The notes under the pieces were generated by a model. That model was not told the DNA's origin, searched no databases, and saw only the letters and a list, made by a program, of their open reading frames with translations. Positions 53,851-63,256 of a DNA stretch of 64,000 nt are shown in pieces. Made by a program: the position numbers and the translations under genes. Origin of the DNA: an uncultured Bacteroidota bacterium (GTDB lineage Bacteria; Bacteroidota; Bacteroidia; Chitinophagales; Chitinophagaceae); the NCBI GenBank assembly GCA_903927185.1, contig CAIYLW010000020.1, positions 62,001-126,000 on the forward strand, read 5' to 3'. Within the stretch, counting starts at the first letter, position 1. Every line of letters starts with the position of its first letter.

Positions 53851-53875
53851 TAAAATTTAATTGAAATTAAATGAA

Positions 53876-55162
53876 TCATTCGTCAATATCATATTCTTTA
53901 AGCTTACGATATAAAGTTCGTTCACTAATACCTAAATCTAAAGACGCATCTCGTCGTTTTCCTTTATGTTTTTTTAATGCTTTTACAATCAATTCTTTTT
54001 CCTTATCCATAATATTTAACGATTCTTCAATTTCCTCATGATGATGAATACTATCTTCTGTAATAATCATTGGCTGTGAATTTGGAGAAGAAGTTTGATT
54101 GATATATGCAGGCTGAATTGCGGAAGAAGCATTACTATTATTAGAGTTAATAGAATTGGTCAATTCTCCATTACTATGAAAATCATTTAGAATCGAATCT
54201 CTTGTGAAATTAGCAGCAGAGCCAGCCAAAGTTGGGTTTTGCAATATTTCTAAAAACATTTTTTTCAATTCTGTTACATCTTTTTTCATATCAAAAAAAA
54301 GTTTGTACAAAATTTCTCGTTCATTAGAAAAATCATTTGATCCGGTTGGGTGATTTGCTAAGACAGGTAAAGAATTTCTGTTTTTTTCTGGTAAGAAATT
54401 TTTTAATACAGTGGCACTAATTTGAGGATTTGTACTTAAAACTGAAATTTGTTCTGCAATATTTTTTAACTCGCGTACATTGCCCTGCCAACGGTAATTG
54501 ATTAAAATTTGCTTTGCTTCTTCATCTAATTGAACAGGGGCAGTTTTGTAGCGTTCCGAAAAGTCAACTACAAATTTTCTAAAAAGCAGTAAAACATCTT
54601 CTTTTCTATCTCTTAAAGAGGGAACTCTTATTGGCACTGTACTTAAGCGATAATATAAATCTTCTCTAAATCTTCCTTTCTGAGTAAATTCTAAAAGCTC
54701 TCTATTGGTTGCTGCAATAACCCGGACATCCGTTTTTTGAACTTTAGACGACCCCACTCTAATAAATTCGCCAGTCTCCAATACACGTAATAATCGGGCT
54801 TGAGTGCCTAATGGCATTTCCCCAATTTCATCTAAAAAGATTGTGCCCCCGCTTACCGTTTCAAAATATCCTTTTCTACTATCAACTGCGCCAGTAAACG
54901 CGCCTTTTTCATGGCCAAATAATTCAGAATCGATAGTCCCTTCAGGAATTGCCCCACAGTTAACAGCGATAAATGGATTATGTTTTCTACTAGAAAGTGC
55001 ATGAATGATTTGAGAAAAGACCTCTTTACCCACACCACTTTCCCCCACAATTAAAACTGTCAGGTCGGTAGCAGCTACCTGAACGGCTGTATTCAAAGCA
55101 TGGTTTAGGGCTGGAGCATTTCCAATGATACCGAATCTATTTTTGATTGACTGTAAGTCCAT
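53876..55162 (-). CDS. Sigma-54-dependent transcriptional activator without receiver domain
   Basis: Enhancer-binding protein of 428 residues. The AAA+ domain begins almost at the N-terminus: Walker A GESGVGKE (40-47), the sigma-54 contact loop GAFTGA (87-92), Walker B GGTIFLDEIGEM (about 105-116), then R-fingers in RFREDLYYRLS. A Ser/Asn-rich linker (about 290-380) leads to a C-terminal Fis-type HTH (KHKGKRRDASLDLGISERTLYRKL). No receiver, GAF or PAS domain is present, so its activity must be controlled in another way or be constitutive. It is 43 bases after miaB. Targets are unknown; no -24/-12 sigma-54 site was seen within this cluster by eye. Confidence 0.93.
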   Translation of the reverse strand: MDLQSIKNRFGIIGNAPALNHALNTAVQVAATDLTVLIVGESGVGKEVFSQIIHALSSRKHNPFIAVNCGAIPEGTIDSELFGHEKGAFTGAVDSRKGYFETVSGGTIFLDEIGEMPLGTQARLLRVLETGEFIRVGSSKVQKTDVRVIAATNRELLEFTQKGRFREDLYYRLSTVPIRVPSLRDRKEDVLLLFRKFVVDFSERYKTAPVQLDEEAKQILINYRWQGNVRELKNIAEQISVLSTNPQISATVLKNFLPEKNRNSLPVLANHPTGSNDFSNEREILYKLFFDMKKDVTELKKMFLEILQNPTLAGSAANFTRDSILNDFHSNGELTNSINSNNSNASSAIQPAYINQTSSPNSQPMIITEDSIHHHEEIEESLNIMDKEKELIVKALKKHKGKRRDASLDLGISERTLYRKLKEYDIDE

Positions 55163-55205
55163 TTTTTTCTTTTTTTCCGATTAAACAAATCGGTATTACC
55201 TCAAT

Positions 55206-56633
55206 TTAAAAGCTCACAAACTCTCCAAGCAACGTACCTTTAGTACAACTATTTATTTTTACTTGCACATAATCTCCGATTAAAATACCGTGATTTTTCT
55301 TTTCAAAAACCGCTACTTTATTTTGGTCGTTTCGTCCTTTCCAAAAATTTGCATCTTTTTTGCTTTCACCATCCACCAGAATTCGAAAAGTTTTTCCAAT
55401 GTCGTTTTGATTACTTTTTAAAGACAAGTGGTATTGTACATCAACAATTTCAGTTAATCTTCTTTTTTTCTCTTCCTCGGGAATATCATCTTTAAACCTT
55501 TTACTAGCAAGTGTTCCAGGTCTTTCACTATAAAAGTACATATAGGCATAATCATACCTACTATACTTCATGATATCGATAGTGTCTTGATGGTCCTCTT
55601 CAGTTTCTGTACAAAATCCGCAGATAATATCAGTACTGATTCCACAATCCGGGATAATTTCTCGTATTCTTTCAACCTTTGCCTTATACCACTCTCTGGT
55701 ATAAGTTCTATTCATTAATTGTAGTACTCGGTTGTTGCCACTTTGAATGGGTAAATGAATATAATTACAAATATTATCGTACTTGGCAATTGTAAATAAC
55801 ACATCATCAGTGATATCCTTTGGATGAGAAGTGCTAAATCGAACACGTAATTGTGGACTAATTAAGGCAATTTTCTCAAGTAATTCTGCAAAAGTTACTG
55901 CATGAGTATTCACTTCATCAATCCAATAATAGCTATCTACATTTTGCCCTAAAAGCGTGATTTCTTTGTATCCTTTTTCAAATAGATCTATTGATTCAGC
56001 AAGAATAGAATGGGCATCTCTGCTTCGTTCTCGCCCTCTGGTAAAAGGCACAACACAAAAGCTACACATATTATTACAGCCTCTCATAATTGATACAAAT
56101 GCTGAAACGGAATTACTATCTAGTCTAATGGGAGAGATATCTGCATAGGTTTCATCCCTGCTTAATAAAACGTTCACAGCTTTTTGTCCAGTCTCCGCTT
56201 CTTCAATGAGAATTGGGAGGCTTCGGTAAGCATCAGGGCCAACCACTAAATCAACTAATTTTTCTTCTTCAAGAAGTTTTGATTTTAATCTTTCTGCCAT
56301 ACAACCTAAAACACCTACTAAGAGACCGCTTTTATTGGTTTTGAATTTTCTGAATTCTGTAAGTCTTTTGCGGATGGTTTGTTCAGCTTTTTCACGAATG
56401 GAACAGGTATTTAATAAAATCAAATCGGCTTCACCAATATTATTGGTTGCTCCAAAGCCCTGATCCTGTAAAATGGATGCCACAACCTCGCTATCTGCAA
56501 AATTCATCGCACATCCATAACTTTCTATATAAAAGTGCTTTTTATATAGATTAGGATCTTTGATAAAGGGTTTATATGCCTCACCTTGCCTCAATTCATC
56601 ATGTTCTTTTGCTCCCAAATCCAGCAATTCCAT
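55206..56633 (-). CDS. miaB: tRNA-2-methylthio-N6-dimethylallyladenosine synthase MiaB
   Basis: Radical SAM methylthiotransferase of 475 residues that adds the 2-methylthio group to i6A37 of tRNAs reading U-starting codons. N-terminal UPF0004 domain with cysteines in [27 protein letters not shown] and [11 protein letters not shown]; radical SAM cluster [21 protein letters not shown]-terminal TRAM domain ([14 protein letters not shown] to LLGEFVSF). First gene of the minus-strand envelope cluster, with a promoter box upstream. Confidence 0.97.
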   Translation of the reverse strand: MELLDLGAKEHDELRQGEAYKPFIKDPNLYKKHFYIESYGCAMNFADSEVVASILQDQGFGATNNIGEADLILLNTCSIREKAEQTIRKRLTEFRKFKTNKSGLLVGVLGCMAERLKSKLLEEEKLVDLVVGPDAYRSLPILIEEAETGQKAVNVLLSRDETYADISPIRLDSNSVSAFVSIMRGCNNMCSFCVVPFTRGRERSRDAHSILAESIDLFEKGYKEITLLGQNVDSYYWIDEVNTHAVTFAELLEKIALISPQLRVRFSTSHPKDITDDVLFTIAKYDNICNYIHLPIQSGNNRVLQLMNRTYTREWYKAKVERIREIIPDCGISTDIICGFCTETEEDHQDTIDIMKYSRYDYAYMYFYSERPGTLASKRFKDDIPEEEKKRRLTEIVDVQYHLSLKSNQNDIGKTFRILVDGESKKDANFWKGRNDQNKVAVFEKKNHGILIGDYVQVKINSCTKGTLLGEFVSF

Positions 56634-56654
56634 ATTTTATATTCGTTTAGGGCA

Positions 56655-56662
56655 CAAAAGTA
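56655..56662 (-). promoter_or_regulatory. -7 box of the miaB cluster promoter
   Basis: Minus strand TACTTTTG, full match to TAnnTTTG, 22 bases before the miaB ATG. No clear TTG at the expected distance. Confidence 0.45.
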
Positions 56663-56726
56663 CAAAAAATAGCGATTTTAATGCCAGATTGTCAGCGTCT
56701 CATTCGTTAAACTTATTAATATCTTC

Positions 56727-56734
56727 TATTTTTG
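56727..56734 (+). promoter_or_regulatory. -7 box upstream of the DUF3078 gene
   Basis: TATTTTTG, full match to TAnnTTTG, 10 bases before the ATG, divergent from the miaB promoter box 65 bases away. No clear -33 element. Confidence 0.45.
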
Positions 56735-56744
56735 CTGCTTTAAA

Positions 56745-57698
56745 ATGAAAAAAATGAAAAACCTGGGTTTTATTATAATGATTTTATTTGCTGTACAAGC
56801 TTTTTCTCAAGATGTAGTAGTTAACAAATTAAGGAGTGAAACTTCAAGAACAGTTAAAAAAGAAACTGATACGACTATTTGGAAATCGAAAAGAGGCGGC
56901 ATGTTTCTATTTTCACTTTCTCAGGGATCTTTAAGTAACTGGGCTGCTGGTGGGGACAATTTTTCTATGGCCGCAAGTAGTTATTTAAACTATTACTATC
57001 TATATAAGCACGGACGTCAGGTTTGGGATAATAATATGGATTTAAATCTGGGCTATGTGAATACTTCCAGCTCTGGAGGTAGAAAGAATGATGATCGCAT
57101 GGATTTTCTAAGTAAGTATGGTTATAAAATGGATACGGTTGGAAAGTGGTATTTATCAGGTTTGTTTAATTTTCGTTCACAATTCTTTGATGGATTTAAT
57201 TATGGAAGTACACCTGCGGAACTTTCTTCCTCCTTTTTATCTCCAGCTTATTTTATTCTATCTGTAGGGTTTGACTATAAGCCAACCGATAAATTTTCAT
57301 TATTCCTTTCTCCATTAACTTCTAGATGGACTGTTGTTACCAACAAAATTTTATCTAATAAAGGTATATACGGGTTAACACCGGGTTCTCATTCATTGAA
57401 CGAAATAGGCACTTTCGCAACAGTTAATTATACCTCCACTTTGGCAAAAAATATTATATACAAAGGAAGATTAGATTTATTTTCCAACTATATCAAAAAA
57501 CCTCAGAATATTGATTTTTTTATGACTAATCAAATTGCATTTAAAATCAATAAATATTTCTCGGCTACCTATAGTTTAGATATGATTTATGATGATAATG
57601 TAAGATTGTTTGGTCCAAATCATAGTTCGCCAGCTTTGCAAACAAAAAGTCTGATAGGTATTGGATTTTTAAAACCCTTGAATATAATAAAGAAGTAA
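56745..57698 (+). CDS. DUF3078 family outer-membrane-like protein
   Basis: Exported protein of 317 residues with a signal peptide (to about residue 22, VQAFSQ). The DUF3078 domain is recognised by WKSKRGGMFLFSLSQGSLSN, WAAGGDNFSMAASSYLNYY and NNMDLNLGYVNTSS. The rest alternates aromatic and polar residues over about 10-12 strands and ends IGFLKPLNIIKK, consistent with an outer-membrane beta-barrel. Function unknown. ATGs at codons 1 and 3 are both possible starts. Confidence 0.9.
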   Translation: MKKMKNLGFIIMILFAVQAFSQDVVVNKLRSETSRTVKKETDTTIWKSKRGGMFLFSLSQGSLSNWAAGGDNFSMAASSYLNYYYLYKHGRQVWDNNMDLNLGYVNTSSSGGRKNDDRMDFLSKYGYKMDTVGKWYLSGLFNFRSQFFDGFNYGSTPAELSSSFLSPAYFILSVGFDYKPTDKFSLFLSPLTSRWTVVTNKILSNKGIYGLTPGSHSLNEIGTFATVNYTSTLAKNIIYKGRLDLFSNYIKKPQNIDFFMTNQIAFKINKYFSATYSLDMIYDDNVRLFGPNHSSPALQTKSLIGIGFLKPLNIIKK

Positions 57699-57762
57699 TC
57701 CGATTAAAATTTCATAATTAAAAAGCAATAAAACTTTTGGTTAACTTAAAGCTTCTTATATT

Positions 57763-58881
57763 TTAGGCAATTATTTGAAGTTGTTGCTTTATTTTATTTG
57801 CTTGGAAAATGAGTTCCTGATAATCATTACTAAGAATGGTAACATGCCCCATTTTTCTACCTGGTTTTGTTTCTTTTTTTCCATACAGATGTACAAAAAC
57901 ATTGTCGATTTTTAAAACATCCTCTAATCCTTCATAAACAGCATCACCACTATATCCTGGTGCTCCTAATAAATTTACAATTGCTGCTGGAAGAATAGGT
58001 TTTGTATTGCCTAATGGATAATTTAATATAATCCGCCAAAGCATATCATATTGACTGCTAAAATTTCCTTCAATAGTATGATGTCCGCTATTATGAACCC
58101 TAGGGGCAGTTTCATTAACCCAAACATTTTGCGCTTGATCTACAAAAAGTTCGACAGCAAAAAGACCTGGACTTTGCAATGATCTTGCCACTTTTAAGGC
58201 AATGGCTTCAGCTTTCCATAATACTTTTTCACTCAATCTAGCAGGTGAAACTTGATAATTTAATAAATTTAAAATTGGATCGAATAACATTTCTGCGGGA
58301 GGGTAAATGGCTGTTTCACCTTTCTGATTAACGCATACTATTATTGCAATTTCTTTTTGAACATCAACCATTTTTTCGAGCACTGATGGTGCATTAAATC
58401 CTTTGGAAAGATCATTTAAATCTTTAATTATTTGAACTCCTTTTCCGTCGTATCCACCCTCACCAATTTTATGAACAGCAGGTAAAAAATGAGCATATTT
58501 TTTTAATTCCTCTAATGAATGGGTAATCAAAAAATTGGATGATGGAATTTCATTTTTTTGATAAAATTCTTTTTGAACAATTTTATTTTTAATAATACGA
58601 ATAGCTTCTGGACTTGGAAATATTTTTACACCTTCAGATGATAGTTTATCCAAAGCATCAATATTAACTGCTTCAATTTCTATAGTTAAAGCATCTAAAT
58701 CTTTTCCAAATTGATAAACAGTTTCAAAATCTTGAATATCACCTTTTATAAAATGATGACATAAATGAGCTGAAGGGCAGGTTATATCATTTTCTAAAAC
58801 AAAAGTTTCAACTGTGTAGTTTGCCGCAGCCTGTAAAAGCATTCTTCCTAATTGACCTCCGCCTAAAATACCTACTTTCAT
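57763..58881 (-). CDS. purK: N5-carboxyaminoimidazole ribonucleotide synthase
   Basis: ATP-grasp enzyme of 372 residues that carboxylates AIR to N5-CAIR in purine synthesis. It starts with GILGGGQLGRMLLQAA, followed by TIEIEAVNIDAL, the ATP-grasp lid with KIGEGGYDGKGVQII and the metal-binding VNETAPRVHNSGHHTIEG. NLLGAPGYSGD lies near the end. No purE is adjacent in this window. Same promoter octamer as sucC upstream. Confidence 0.95.
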   Translation of the reverse strand: MKVGILGGGQLGRMLLQAAANYTVETFVLENDITCPSAHLCHHFIKGDIQDFETVYQFGKDLDALTIEIEAVNIDALDKLSSEGVKIFPSPEAIRIIKNKIVQKEFYQKNEIPSSNFLITHSLEELKKYAHFLPAVHKIGEGGYDGKGVQIIKDLNDLSKGFNAPSVLEKMVDVQKEIAIIVCVNQKGETAIYPPAEMLFDPILNLLNYQVSPARLSEKVLWKAEAIALKVARSLQSPGLFAVELFVDQAQNVWVNETAPRVHNSGHHTIEGNFSSQYDMLWRIILNYPLGNTKPILPAAIVNLLGAPGYSGDAVYEGLEDVLKIDNVFVHLYGKKETKPGRKMGHVTILSNDYQELIFQANKIKQQLQIIA

Positions 58882-58970
58882 GTATTAATATTTATTTTTT
58901 TAAGTGAGCCAATAACAATTTAGAGGAAACACTTATAATATGATTCTATTCAAATATTCAATCAGAGTGG

Positions 58971-58978
58971 CGAAGATA
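58971..58978 (-). promoter_or_regulatory. Near-consensus -7 box for purK
   Basis: Minus strand TATCTTCG, one mismatch from TAnnTTTG and identical to the sucC box. It lies 89 bases upstream of the ATG, giving a long leader, so the assignment is weak. Confidence 0.3.
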
Positions 58979-59063
58979 GTTATCCCTTTAATTTTTTGAG
59001 AATTGAATAGATATTTCTTTGATTTTTATTATGGATTTTCAGCTATTGCTTAATTTTGAATTT

Positions 59064-59822
59064 ATGAAGTACCTTATTTGGTTAACTTTTTTACATTTAT
59101 GTATCCAAGAAACTTCCGCTCAAACTGTATTCTTGGAGCAGCAAAAGTCATTTCCAAAAGTTAAATACGCTTTTGATCACAAAAATGATAGTATCAAACT
59201 GGCATATCTTAAAGCACAATTGAGCTGGCCTCCTAAAGAAATATATATTAGAAGCTTTAAATATGATAGTCAATTAGAAGTTTGGGGTAGAAACAATCGG
59301 ACAGAATCTTTTAAGCTGGTAAAAACCTACAAAATATGTGCTTTATCTGGCACTATGGGACCAAAACGAATGGATGGAGATTTTCAAGTACCAGAAGGTT
59401 TCTATTATATTAATGAATTTAGACCCAATAGTAATTACCATTTGGCACTGGGAATTAATTATCCAAATGAATCTGACAAGCTATTAAGTGATTCAATAAA
59501 ACCAGGGAGCGATATTTTTATTCATGGTAATTGTGTAACTCAAGGTTGTATACCAATTCAAAATAATCAAATTGAAGAATTGTATTTAATGGCTGCTTAT
59601 GCACATGCTGCAGGGCAGGATTATATTCCAGTTCATATATTCCCAATTCGTTTTAATAATAATAAAGACATTCAATTTCTCAATAAGAGTAGTAAAGATG
59701 AAATTGAGTATAAAATATTTATAAATAAGATGCAATCTGTTTTTCATTATTTTGAACAATATAAGAAACTACCGGTGATTGCTATAGACTCAGAAGGGGA
59801 ATACGATATATACACAAATTAA
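59064..59822 (+). CDS. L,D-transpeptidase family protein (YkuD-like)
   Basis: Exported protein of about 252 residues. Signal peptide MKYLIWLTFLHLCIQETSAQ points to ATG 59064 as start rather than the in-frame ATG at 59019. The YkuD catalytic motif is IFIHGNCVTQGCIPI (His and Cys), preceded by KTYKICALSGTMGPKRMDGD and GFYYINEF. Such enzymes form 3-3 cross-links in peptidoglycan or attach proteins to it. The C-terminal 70 residues are helical and charged and may be accessory. No peptidoglycan-binding LysM domain. Confidence 0.86.
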   Translation: MKYLIWLTFLHLCIQETSAQTVFLEQQKSFPKVKYAFDHKNDSIKLAYLKAQLSWPPKEIYIRSFKYDSQLEVWGRNNRTESFKLVKTYKICALSGTMGPKRMDGDFQVPEGFYYINEFRPNSNYHLALGINYPNESDKLLSDSIKPGSDIFIHGNCVTQGCIPIQNNQIEELYLMAAYAHAAGQDYIPVHIFPIRFNNNKDIQFLNKSSKDEIEYKIFINKMQSVFHYFEQYKKLPVIAIDSEGEYDIYTN

Positions 59823-59915
59823 ATTATAAGAAAAGCAAAAATTCGACTTTAATACATTTTTTTAGCGAAATAATAGTATTTTCATTTTTCTATATCCCTG
59901 AATCCTATTTCTTTA

Positions 59916-61343
59916 ATGAAAAGTTTAAAACTTTCAAATTCCAATATTGTTTTTATTATAGCAGCTTTAGTGTCTATAATTAGCATCCTGTTTTTGAATA
60001 GTTATTATATTAATCAAATATCAAATTTTCAGATAGCTACAATTAAAGAAAATGCAAGGATTTCAATGATTGCATGGATTTTATTTGGGATTAGTATACT
60101 GTCTATATTGATTTTATTTTTTAATCTAAAGAAGTTCATCAAAATCGAAAAGCAAACTGTTGGAAGAAAGGGAGATTTCGAAAAACAGATTCAAACAAAA
60201 AGTCGATTCTTGAGTAACATGAGCCATGAAATAAGATCCCCTTTGAATTGTATTATGGGATTCACTGATATAATTGATCGAATTGAAACTGACCCTGAGA
60301 AAAAGAAGTACTTACAAGCTATAAAAACATCTTCTGATCATTTGTTGAATACTGTTAATGATATTTTAGATTTTTCTAAACTTGATGCAGGAAAATTAGA
60401 ATTAGAATCGCATCCATTTAATATTAGTGAAGCAATACATGAAATTGCTTTTGCTTTTAGTGCTTTAGCAGCTAATAAAGGAATCATTATTATTGAAGAA
60501 ATTAGTTTATCGAAAGAATTGATGATAATCGGCGATAAATTCCGACTAAAACAAATCTTATACAATCTAACTAGTAATGCTATCAAATTCACCAGTAAAG
60601 GTTATGTGGTAATTACTGCTGACGTTATATTTAGAGCGGAGGGAGATGCTGATATTAAAATTCAGGTGGCAGATTCGGGTATTGGTATTCCTCCGGATCA
60701 TTTAAAAACTATTTTCGAAGAGTTTTCGCAGGTAAGATCCTCTAATAAATCAATTGAAACAAGTAGATCTATTACTGGAACTGGTCTGGGGTTACCTATT
60801 TGTAAAATGTTAGTTGAATTACAAGGAGGACGCATTCATGTATCTAGCAAACTCAATGAGGGTTCTGTTTTTTCAATTTTACTTTGTTACCCCGTTCATA
60901 ATCATTTGATTGAAACTCTTGAAAATCAAATCGGATATGTTTCAAAAAAAGTGAAACAATTATATATTGGAAAGAAGGCACTAATTATTGAGGACAATGA
61001 AATGAATGCCATGTTGTTAAGTTTATTATTAAAAAAACAACAGATAAAATTCGATATTGCTATTAATGGTAGATTAGGTTGGGAGCTTTTCAATAAAAAT
61101 AGATACGATATCATTCTAACTGATATCAATTTGCCTGAAATGAAAGGAGATGAGTTAGCTACAGCAATTAGAAAATCGTCCAATGGTAAGTCGCATATGC
61201 CAGTCATAGCCTTAACAGCATCAAATATCAAAGAAGAGCTTGAGGGATATAGAAAATCAGGGATCTCTGATATTCTATTAAAACCATTTAAGGAAGATGA
61301 CTTAAACTCGATTTTACAAAAACATTTTTATCCAGAAATATAA
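59916..61343 (+). CDS. Hybrid sensor histidine kinase/response regulator
   Basis: Membrane kinase of 475 residues: two N-terminal helices (10-28 and 51-70) with almost no periplasmic sensor between them. HisKA phosphoacceptor His104 is in FLSNMSHEIRSPLN. The HATPase domain has LYNLTSNAIKFTSKG (N box), VADSGIGIPPDH (G1) and GTGLGLPICKMLVELQGG (G2). A C-terminal receiver has ALIIEDNEMNAM, phosphorylation site Asp403 (IILTDINLPEM) and LLKPF. No downstream output gene is adjacent; phosphotransfer partner unknown. It converges on lysC, 6 bases apart. Confidence 0.94.
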   Translation: MKSLKLSNSNIVFIIAALVSIISILFLNSYYINQISNFQIATIKENARISMIAWILFGISILSILILFFNLKKFIKIEKQTVGRKGDFEKQIQTKSRFLSNMSHEIRSPLNCIMGFTDIIDRIETDPEKKKYLQAIKTSSDHLLNTVNDILDFSKLDAGKLELESHPFNISEAIHEIAFAFSALAANKGIIIIEEISLSKELMIIGDKFRLKQILYNLTSNAIKFTSKGYVVITADVIFRAEGDADIKIQVADSGIGIPPDHLKTIFEEFSQVRSSNKSIETSRSITGTGLGLPICKMLVELQGGRIHVSSKLNEGSVFSILLCYPVHNHLIETLENQIGYVSKKVKQLYIGKKALIIEDNEMNAMLLSLLLKKQQIKFDIAINGRLGWELFNKNRYDIILTDINLPEMKGDELATAIRKSSNGKSHMPVIALTASNIKEELEGYRKSGISDILLKPFKEDDLNSILQKHFYPEI

Positions 61344-61349
61344 TCACAG

Positions 61350-62615
61350 TTATCTAAAAAGAACTTGTACTGTTTCTTTAGATTGTTGCTGTAATACTTT
61401 GTCTTTGCTTTCGCTCAAGGTTGTTAATACGTCCTCATTATAATGTCGAATAGTAAGTAGCGATAACCCTTTTTGAATTTGTACATCAAATTGTGAACCA
61501 GCAGCTAACGCCATTTGCTCTATTTTTTCAGGTTTATCGTCTAAACAGATAAAAATACTAATAGCTGCAGTTTGAATTAGGGTTGGTTTTATATGCAGTT
61601 TCTTGAATAATTGGTATAATTCAATGATCGGATCCTCTCCAACAAATGAAAAATCCTGCGTTTTTAATTCAATTAACACCTGATTTTCTTTGATTACAAT
61701 AATAGGTGGTAAGTTTTTATTTTTTTTCTGATGAATGATAGTGCCTGGTAAATTTTTATCCAAAAAACATTTCACAAATAACGGGATGTTCTTATTTTGT
61801 AAAGGTTTGATTGTTTTAGGATGTATAACCTGAGCACCATAATATGCCATTTCAATTACTTCCGTATAACTCAATTCATTGATCAAAACTGCATCTGGGT
61901 ATTTTTTGGGGTCTGCATTCATTACCCCATCTACATCTTTCCAAATACTTAGGCTTTCTGCATCTAATACATTTGCGAAAATAGCAGCGGAATAATCACT
62001 TCCTTCCCGTCCCAAAGTGGTACTCTCATTATCTTCAGTAGATCCAATATATCCTTGTGTTATCACTATTTTATTTTCTGCTGTGATCAAATTGATCACA
62101 TTGCTTCTTATTTTTTCTTTCGAAACATTCCAATCAATATCGGCATCTCTGAAATTATTATTAGTACGAATGGAATCTCTAACATCAATCCATTGATTTA
62201 AAATGCCTGTTTCATTTAAATAATGACTTACAATGCAACTACTAAGTAATTCTCCCAGACATACAATTTGATCATAGTAATAGTCGAAATTGCGTACTGG
62301 TTTGTCATGTAATAACCATTCTATTTCTGTAAAAAAATTCGACAATTGTTCCAGGCAGGCATTATAACGAAACACCAATAGATACTTTGTAGTATTTAGG
62401 TGTTGTTGCTTGATCACTTGAAATAACTGAATAGCTTCTTCTTTTTTGCCAGCATAAAATGTTTCCGCCACTTTTTCCAGTGCATTGGTGGTTTTCCCCA
62501 TGGCTGAAAGAATAATTACTAAAGGCCCTGATTGATTTGCTTCTACAATTTCTGCAAGTTTCTTTACCCTTTCAATACTATTAACACTAGCGCCACCAAA
62601 TTTGAATACTTTCAT
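61350..62615 (-). CDS. lysC: Aspartate kinase
   Basis: Monofunctional aspartokinase of 421 residues, first step of lysine, threonine, methionine and diaminopimelate synthesis. Kinase domain: MKVFKFGGASVNSIERV, VIILSAMGKTTNAL, TTLGREGSDYSAAIFAN and DADPKKYPDAVLINELSY-like block with YGAQVIHPKTI. The C-terminal 120 residues form ACT-like domains (VLIELKTQDFSFV; TAAISIFICLDD), where lysine or threonine feedback would act; the effector cannot be told. No homoserine dehydrogenase fusion. Confidence 0.94.
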   Translation of the reverse strand: MKVFKFGGASVNSIERVKKLAEIVEANQSGPLVIILSAMGKTTNALEKVAETFYAGKKEEAIQLFQVIKQQHLNTTKYLLVFRYNACLEQLSNFFTEIEWLLHDKPVRNFDYYYDQIVCLGELLSSCIVSHYLNETGILNQWIDVRDSIRTNNNFRDADIDWNVSKEKIRSNVINLITAENKIVITQGYIGSTEDNESTTLGREGSDYSAAIFANVLDAESLSIWKDVDGVMNADPKKYPDAVLINELSYTEVIEMAYYGAQVIHPKTIKPLQNKNIPLFVKCFLDKNLPGTIIHQKKNKNLPPIIVIKENQVLIELKTQDFSFVGEDPIIELYQLFKKLHIKPTLIQTAAISIFICLDDKPEKIEQMALAAGSQFDVQIQKGLSLLTIRHYNEDVLTTLSESKDKVLQQQSKETVQVLFR

Positions 62616-62643
62616 TTGTTATTTTTTTATGAAAAACCGCATG

Positions 62644-62651
62644 CAAATATA
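62644..62651 (-). promoter_or_regulatory. -7 box upstream of lysC
   Basis: Minus strand TATATTTG, full match to TAnnTTTG, 29 bases before the ATG. A TTTG lies 24 bases further upstream, slightly far for a -33 element. Confidence 0.45.
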
Positions 62652-62737
62652 AGCCAGAAGTTTAGCCCATTTAACCAAAAATTGCTATCCTTTTAAAACT
62701 CATCACTATCTTTATATCAAACGAATCAGTTTCTGAT

Positions 62738-63253
62738 ATGGTTAAGCATTTGTTTTTATTTGTATTTTTTATGGGATTCTTTTACGGGATCACCGTTGCA
62801 CAATCTCCACCTATTACCCCGGAGTCGCAACAATTTTATTATAGTTATAGGGGGATGAGTTTTGTACCAAGTTTAACCAGGCCTGGACTGATTTATCAAG
62901 GGAAACTATATACAGGAAAACGAAGTTTAGATTATTTAATAGAAAAAGTAAATGTACCTGAATGTTATTTAGAGTATATCGATTATAAAAGAAATAGAAC
63001 TTGGGCTACCGTACTTTCTTTTGTTGGAACAGCAACATCTATCATTGGATTGATTGGGACAAATGATAATCGAAAGATAAATTGGTATTTATTAGGGGGC
63101 GGTATTTTAATAAATGGCAGTTCTGCGGTTTTAAATGCTGCTGCTGCACAACATTTACGAGCTGTTGCTGTAAATTTGGATGAACAAAAAAACAGAATTG
63201 GTATGATTAGTTCCCCAAAGCAATTGGGAATAAGTATACCTTTCAAATTTTAA
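62738..63253 (+). CDS. Small exported membrane-associated protein, unknown function
   Basis: Protein of 171 residues. Signal peptide MVKHLFLFVFFMGFFYGITV, cleaved near VAQS (about residue 22). After a polar region (25-85), two hydrophobic segments follow (about 92-106 and 115-138, Gly/Ala-rich), then a basic C-terminus. No family recognised. It is followed 3 bases later by an ABC transporter ATPase gene, so the two may be co-transcribed. Confidence 0.65.
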   Translation: MVKHLFLFVFFMGFFYGITVAQSPPITPESQQFYYSYRGMSFVPSLTRPGLIYQGKLYTGKRSLDYLIEKVNVPECYLEYIDYKRNRTWATVLSFVGTATSIIGLIGTNDNRKINWYLLGGGILINGSSAVLNAAAAQHLRAVAVNLDEQKNRIGMISSPKQLGISIPFKF

Positions 63254-63256
63254 ACT

